NCBI RefSeq assembly: GCF_001907675.1
Contig: NZ_MPNT01000002.1
Location: 186,001-250,000, forward strand
Reading direction: 5' to 3'
Source of the DNA: Mycobacterium paraffinicum
Lineage (GTDB): Bacteria; Actinomycetota; Actinomycetes; Mycobacteriales; Mycobacteriaceae
DNA length: 64,000 nucleotides
In this document: positions 61,502-64,000 of the stretch, in pieces
Numbering within the stretch: the stretch's first letter is position 1
How the letters are laid out: the number at the start of each line of letters is the position of its first letter
Notes under the pieces: generated by a model
The model's database searches: none
What the model was told of the DNA's origin: nothing
What the model saw: only the letters and a program-made list of their open reading frames with translations
Program-made: the position numbers and the translations under genes

Positions 61502-64000
61502 CTAGTCGCGCTTGGCGGCCTTCTTGGCCGGCGGCTTCTTGCGGGCCGCCTTCTTCGCGGGCCGCTTCACCGGGCCCCGCGCCCGCCGGTCGGCCAGCAG
61601 TTCGGCGGCGCGCTCGTCGGTGATCGACAGGACGTCGTCGCCCTTGCGCAGGCTCGCGTTGGTCTCGCCGTCGGTGACGTAGGGCCCGAACCGGCCGTCC
61701 TTGATCACCATCGGCTTGCCGGTCGCCGGGTCGGCGCCCAGTTCCCGCAACGGCGGCGCGGCGGCCCCCTGCCTGCCGCGACGCTTGGGCTCGGCGTAGA
61801 TCTTCAGCGCCTCCTCCAACGTGATCTCGAAGATCTGCTCCTCGGTTGCCAGCGAACGAGAATCGGTGCCGCGCTTCAGGTATGGGCCGTAGCGGCCATT
61901 CTGCGCGGTGATCTCCTCACCGGTCTGCGGGTCGACGCCGACCACCCGGGGCAGCGACAGCAACTTCAGCGCGTCCTCGAGGGTGACGGTCTGCAGGTCC
62001 ATGCTGCGCAACAGCGAACCGGTGCGCGGCTTGGGCCCGGTGGGCTTCTTCCCCTTCTTCGCCGGGGCGCCGCCCTCCTCGTCGGGCGGTGGTGGCAGGA
62101 CCTCGGTCACGTACGGCCCGTAACGACCGTCCTTGGCGACGATCTCATGGCCCGTCTCCGGGTCGACGCCCAACGTGCGTCCCTCTTGCGGCGTGGCGAA
62201 CAGCTGCTCGGCCACCTCGAGCGTCAGCTCGTCGGGCGTCAGCGAGTCGTTGAGGTTGGCCCGTTGCGGCACCAGCTCGCCGTCGTCGCCCGCCACCATG
62301 CGCTCGAGGTAAGGGCCGTTCTTGCCCACGCGGACATACACGGGCCGACCCTGCTCGTCGTCAAAAAGCTTGATGGAGTTGACTTCTCGCGCGTCGATGC
62401 CTTCGAGGTTGACGCCGACGAGTTTCTTGAGGCCGCCGGAGCGCGCCACCGAATCGGCCACCCCGTGGTCGCCGCCGAAGTAAAAGCGGTTGAGCCAGTC
62501 GGTGCGCCGCTCCTGCCCAGAGGCGATCGCGTCCAGCTCGTCTTCCATCGCGGCGGTAAAGCCGTAGTCGACGAGCCGGCCGAAATGCTGTTCCAGCAAA
62601 CCGGTTACGGCGAACGCGACCCAGGAGGGCACCAGTGCGCTGCCCTTCTTGTGCACGTAACCGCGGTCCTGGATGGTCTTGATGATCGACGAGTACGTCG
62701 ACGGCCGGCCGATGCCCAGCTCCTCGAGCGCCTTCACCAGCGATGCCTCGGTGTAGCGCGCCGGGGGGTTGGTGGCGTGGCCGTCGGGGGTGAGCTCGAT
62801 GGCGTCCAGCCGCTGGCCCTGCGTCAGCTGCGGCAACCGGCTTTCGGCGTCATCTGCCTCCCCGCCGGCCAGTTCGTCGACGGTCTCCACGTAGGCCTTC
62901 AAAAAGCCGGCGAAGGTGATGGTGCGCCCGCTGGCCGAGAACACCACGTCGCGCCCCCCGGAATTACCGTTGATGCGCAGGCTCAGCGTCGTCCCGCGCG
63001 CGTCGGCCATCTGCGAGGCCACGGTGCGCTGCCAGATCAGCTCGTAGAGCCGGAATTCGTCGCCGTCGAGCTCGCGGCGCACCGCGTCCGGGGTGGCGAA
63101 CGCCTCACCGGCGGGCCGGATGGCCTCGTGCGCCTCCTGGGCGTTCTTCACCTTGCGGGTGTACTGCCGCGGCGACGGCGAGACGTACTCCTCGCCGTAG
63201 AGCTGACGCGCCTGGGTGCGCGCGGCGTTGATCGCCGACTGCGACAGCGTCGTCGAGTCGGTACGCATATAGGTGATGTAGCCGTTCTCGTAGAGCCGCT
63301 GCGCGATGCTCATGGTGCGCTCGGACGAGAACCGCAGCTTGCGGCCCGCCTCCTGCTGCAGCGTCGATGTCATGAACGGCGCGTAGGGCCGGCGGGTGTA
63401 CGGCTTCTCCTCCACCGAGGCGACCGACAGCTGGGCGCCGCGCAGCCCGGCGGCCAGCTCGGTCGCCTGGGCCTCGTTCAGCACGGTCACCTCGTCGGCC
63501 TTGCGCAGCTGGCCCAGCGAGTCGAAGTCGCGGCCGGTGGCCACCCGCAGGCCGTCGACGCCTGCCAGCCGGGCCGTGAAGGTGGGCGGTGCGGCCTGCG
63601 GGTCGGACACGCTGGCGTCCAGCCGGGCCAGGATGTCCCAGTAGGAGGCGCTGCGGAACGCCATCCGGTCGCGTTCCCGCTGCACGATGATGCGGGTGGC
63701 CACCGACTGGACCCGGCCGGCCGACAGCTTGGGCGCGACCTTCTTCCACAGGACCGGGCTGACCTCGTAGCCGTACAGCCGGTCCAGGATGCGGCGGGTC
63801 TCCTGCGCGTCGACCAGGTCGATGTCGAGGTCGCGGGGGTTTTCGGCGGCCTCGAGGATGGCCGGCTCGGTGATTTCGTGGAACACCATCCGCTTGACCG
63901 GGATGTTCGGCTTCAGGGTTTCCAGCAAGTGCCAGGCGATGGCTTCGCCCTCGCGGTCACCATCCGTGGCCAGATAGAGCTCGTCGACGCCTTTGAGCAG
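61502..64000 (-). CDS. topA: DNA topoisomerase I, 5' part missing
   Basis: This type IA topoisomerase relaxes negative supercoils. The window contains the C-terminal 832 codons; the start lies beyond the right edge. Present are the TOPRIM end TDGDREGEAIAWHLLE, the catalytic-tyrosine region GYITYMRTDS, four C-terminal topoisomerase repeats with the motif KDGRYGPYVTE and relatives, and the Lys-rich tail (KKAARKKPPAKKAAKRD) needed for strand passage in mycobacteria. It converges with the cyclase gene, with stops four bases apart. Confidence 0.96.
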   Translation of the reverse strand: MLKGVDELYLATDGDREGEAIAWHLLETLKPNIPVKRMVFHEITEPAILEAAENPRDLDIDLVDAQETRRILDRLYGYEVSPVLWKKVAPKLSAGRVQSVATRIIVQRERDRMAFRSASYWDILARLDASVSDPQAAPPTFTARLAGVDGLRVATGRDFDSLGQLRKADEVTVLNEAQATELAAGLRGAQLSVASVEEKPYTRRPYAPFMTSTLQQEAGRKLRFSSERTMSIAQRLYENGYITYMRTDSTTLSQSAINAARTQARQLYGEEYVSPSPRQYTRKVKNAQEAHEAIRPAGEAFATPDAVRRELDGDEFRLYELIWQRTVASQMADARGTTLSLRINGNSGGRDVVFSASGRTITFAGFLKAYVETVDELAGGEADDAESRLPQLTQGQRLDAIELTPDGHATNPPARYTEASLVKALEELGIGRPSTYSSIIKTIQDRGYVHKKGSALVPSWVAFAVTGLLEQHFGRLVDYGFTAAMEDELDAIASGQERRTDWLNRFYFGGDHGVADSVARSGGLKKLVGVNLEGIDAREVNSIKLFDDEQGRPVYVRVGKNGPYLERMVAGDDGELVPQRANLNDSLTPDELTLEVAEQLFATPQEGRTLGVDPETGHEIVAKDGRYGPYVTEVLPPPPDEEGGAPAKKGKKPTGPKPRTGSLLRSMDLQTVTLEDALKLLSLPRVVGVDPQTGEEITAQNGRYGPYLKRGTDSRSLATEEQIFEITLEEALKIYAEPKRRGRQGAAAPPLRELGADPATGKPMVIKDGRFGPYVTDGETNASLRKGDDVLSITDERAAELLADRRARGPVKRPAKKAARKKPPAKKAAKRD

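Overview
The window is GC-rich chromosomal DNA from a slow-growing Mycobacterium. Its gene content and order follow the M. tuberculosis interval Rv3581c (ispF) to Rv3646c (topA) almost throughout. It carries mycobacterial hallmarks: carD, disA, lsr2, clpC1, mhuD, PE/PPE/Esx genes, a 13E12-type HNH gene and lpq lipoproteins. Absence of the espACD locus next to ftsH/ephA, and the accessory genes present, point to a non-tuberculous species such as an M. avium-complex-like organism; the species is inferred from layout only.

Layout: (1) 1-7335: isoprenoid genes ispF/ispD with carD, then lpqE, radA-disA, a proline-rich membrane protein, carbonic anhydrase and mutY. (2) 7365-14714: a seven-gene, tightly overlapping minus-strand operon equivalent to Rv0081-Rv0087, encoding an ArsR regulator and a membrane complex related to hydrogenase-4 and complex I. 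In M. tuberculosis it lies elsewhere. Its large subunit lacks the nickel-iron cysteine ligands. (3) 14814-20395: an alpha/beta hydrolase, mhuD-lpqF, then a cobalamin-riboswitch-controlled operon (cbtB, cbtA, a histidine phosphatase and another alpha/beta hydrolase) and a YbjQ-like gene. (4) 20474-35393: a minus-strand housekeeping block: clpC1, lsr2, lysS, coaX-panD-panC-DUF2520 (pantothenate/CoA), two membrane proteins, folK-folB-folP1-folE (folate) and ftsH. (5) 35463-39525: an accessory island (glyoxalase-like gene; ephA, luciferase-like monooxygenase and zinc alcohol dehydrogenase) bracketed by copies of one intergenic repeat family. (6) 39518-46008: a PE-PPE-EsxW-EsxV operon, a small HTH-like gene with a 13E12 HNH gene, and a second PE/PPE pair. 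(7) 46428-55411: lpqG, hpt-tilS-metalloprotease-dacB, ppa, a TerC-like membrane protein, a flippase-like protein and ppgS with its small partner. (8) 55426-64000: galE1, a large GT-C-like membrane protein, a hidden 37-codon ORF, tRNA-Thr(CGT), holB, a class III adenylate cyclase and the 5'-truncated topA.

Functional links: pantothenate and CoA genes are coupled by start/stop overlaps, as are the folate genes. clpC1 and panD, linked in the literature through PanD proteolysis, lie 3 kb apart. disA sits with radA as usual. ppgS and its partner are coupled next to galE1 and other envelope genes. The parts most different from M. tuberculosis are the relocated Ehr-like complex, the riboswitch-Cbt operon and the repeat-bracketed ephA island.
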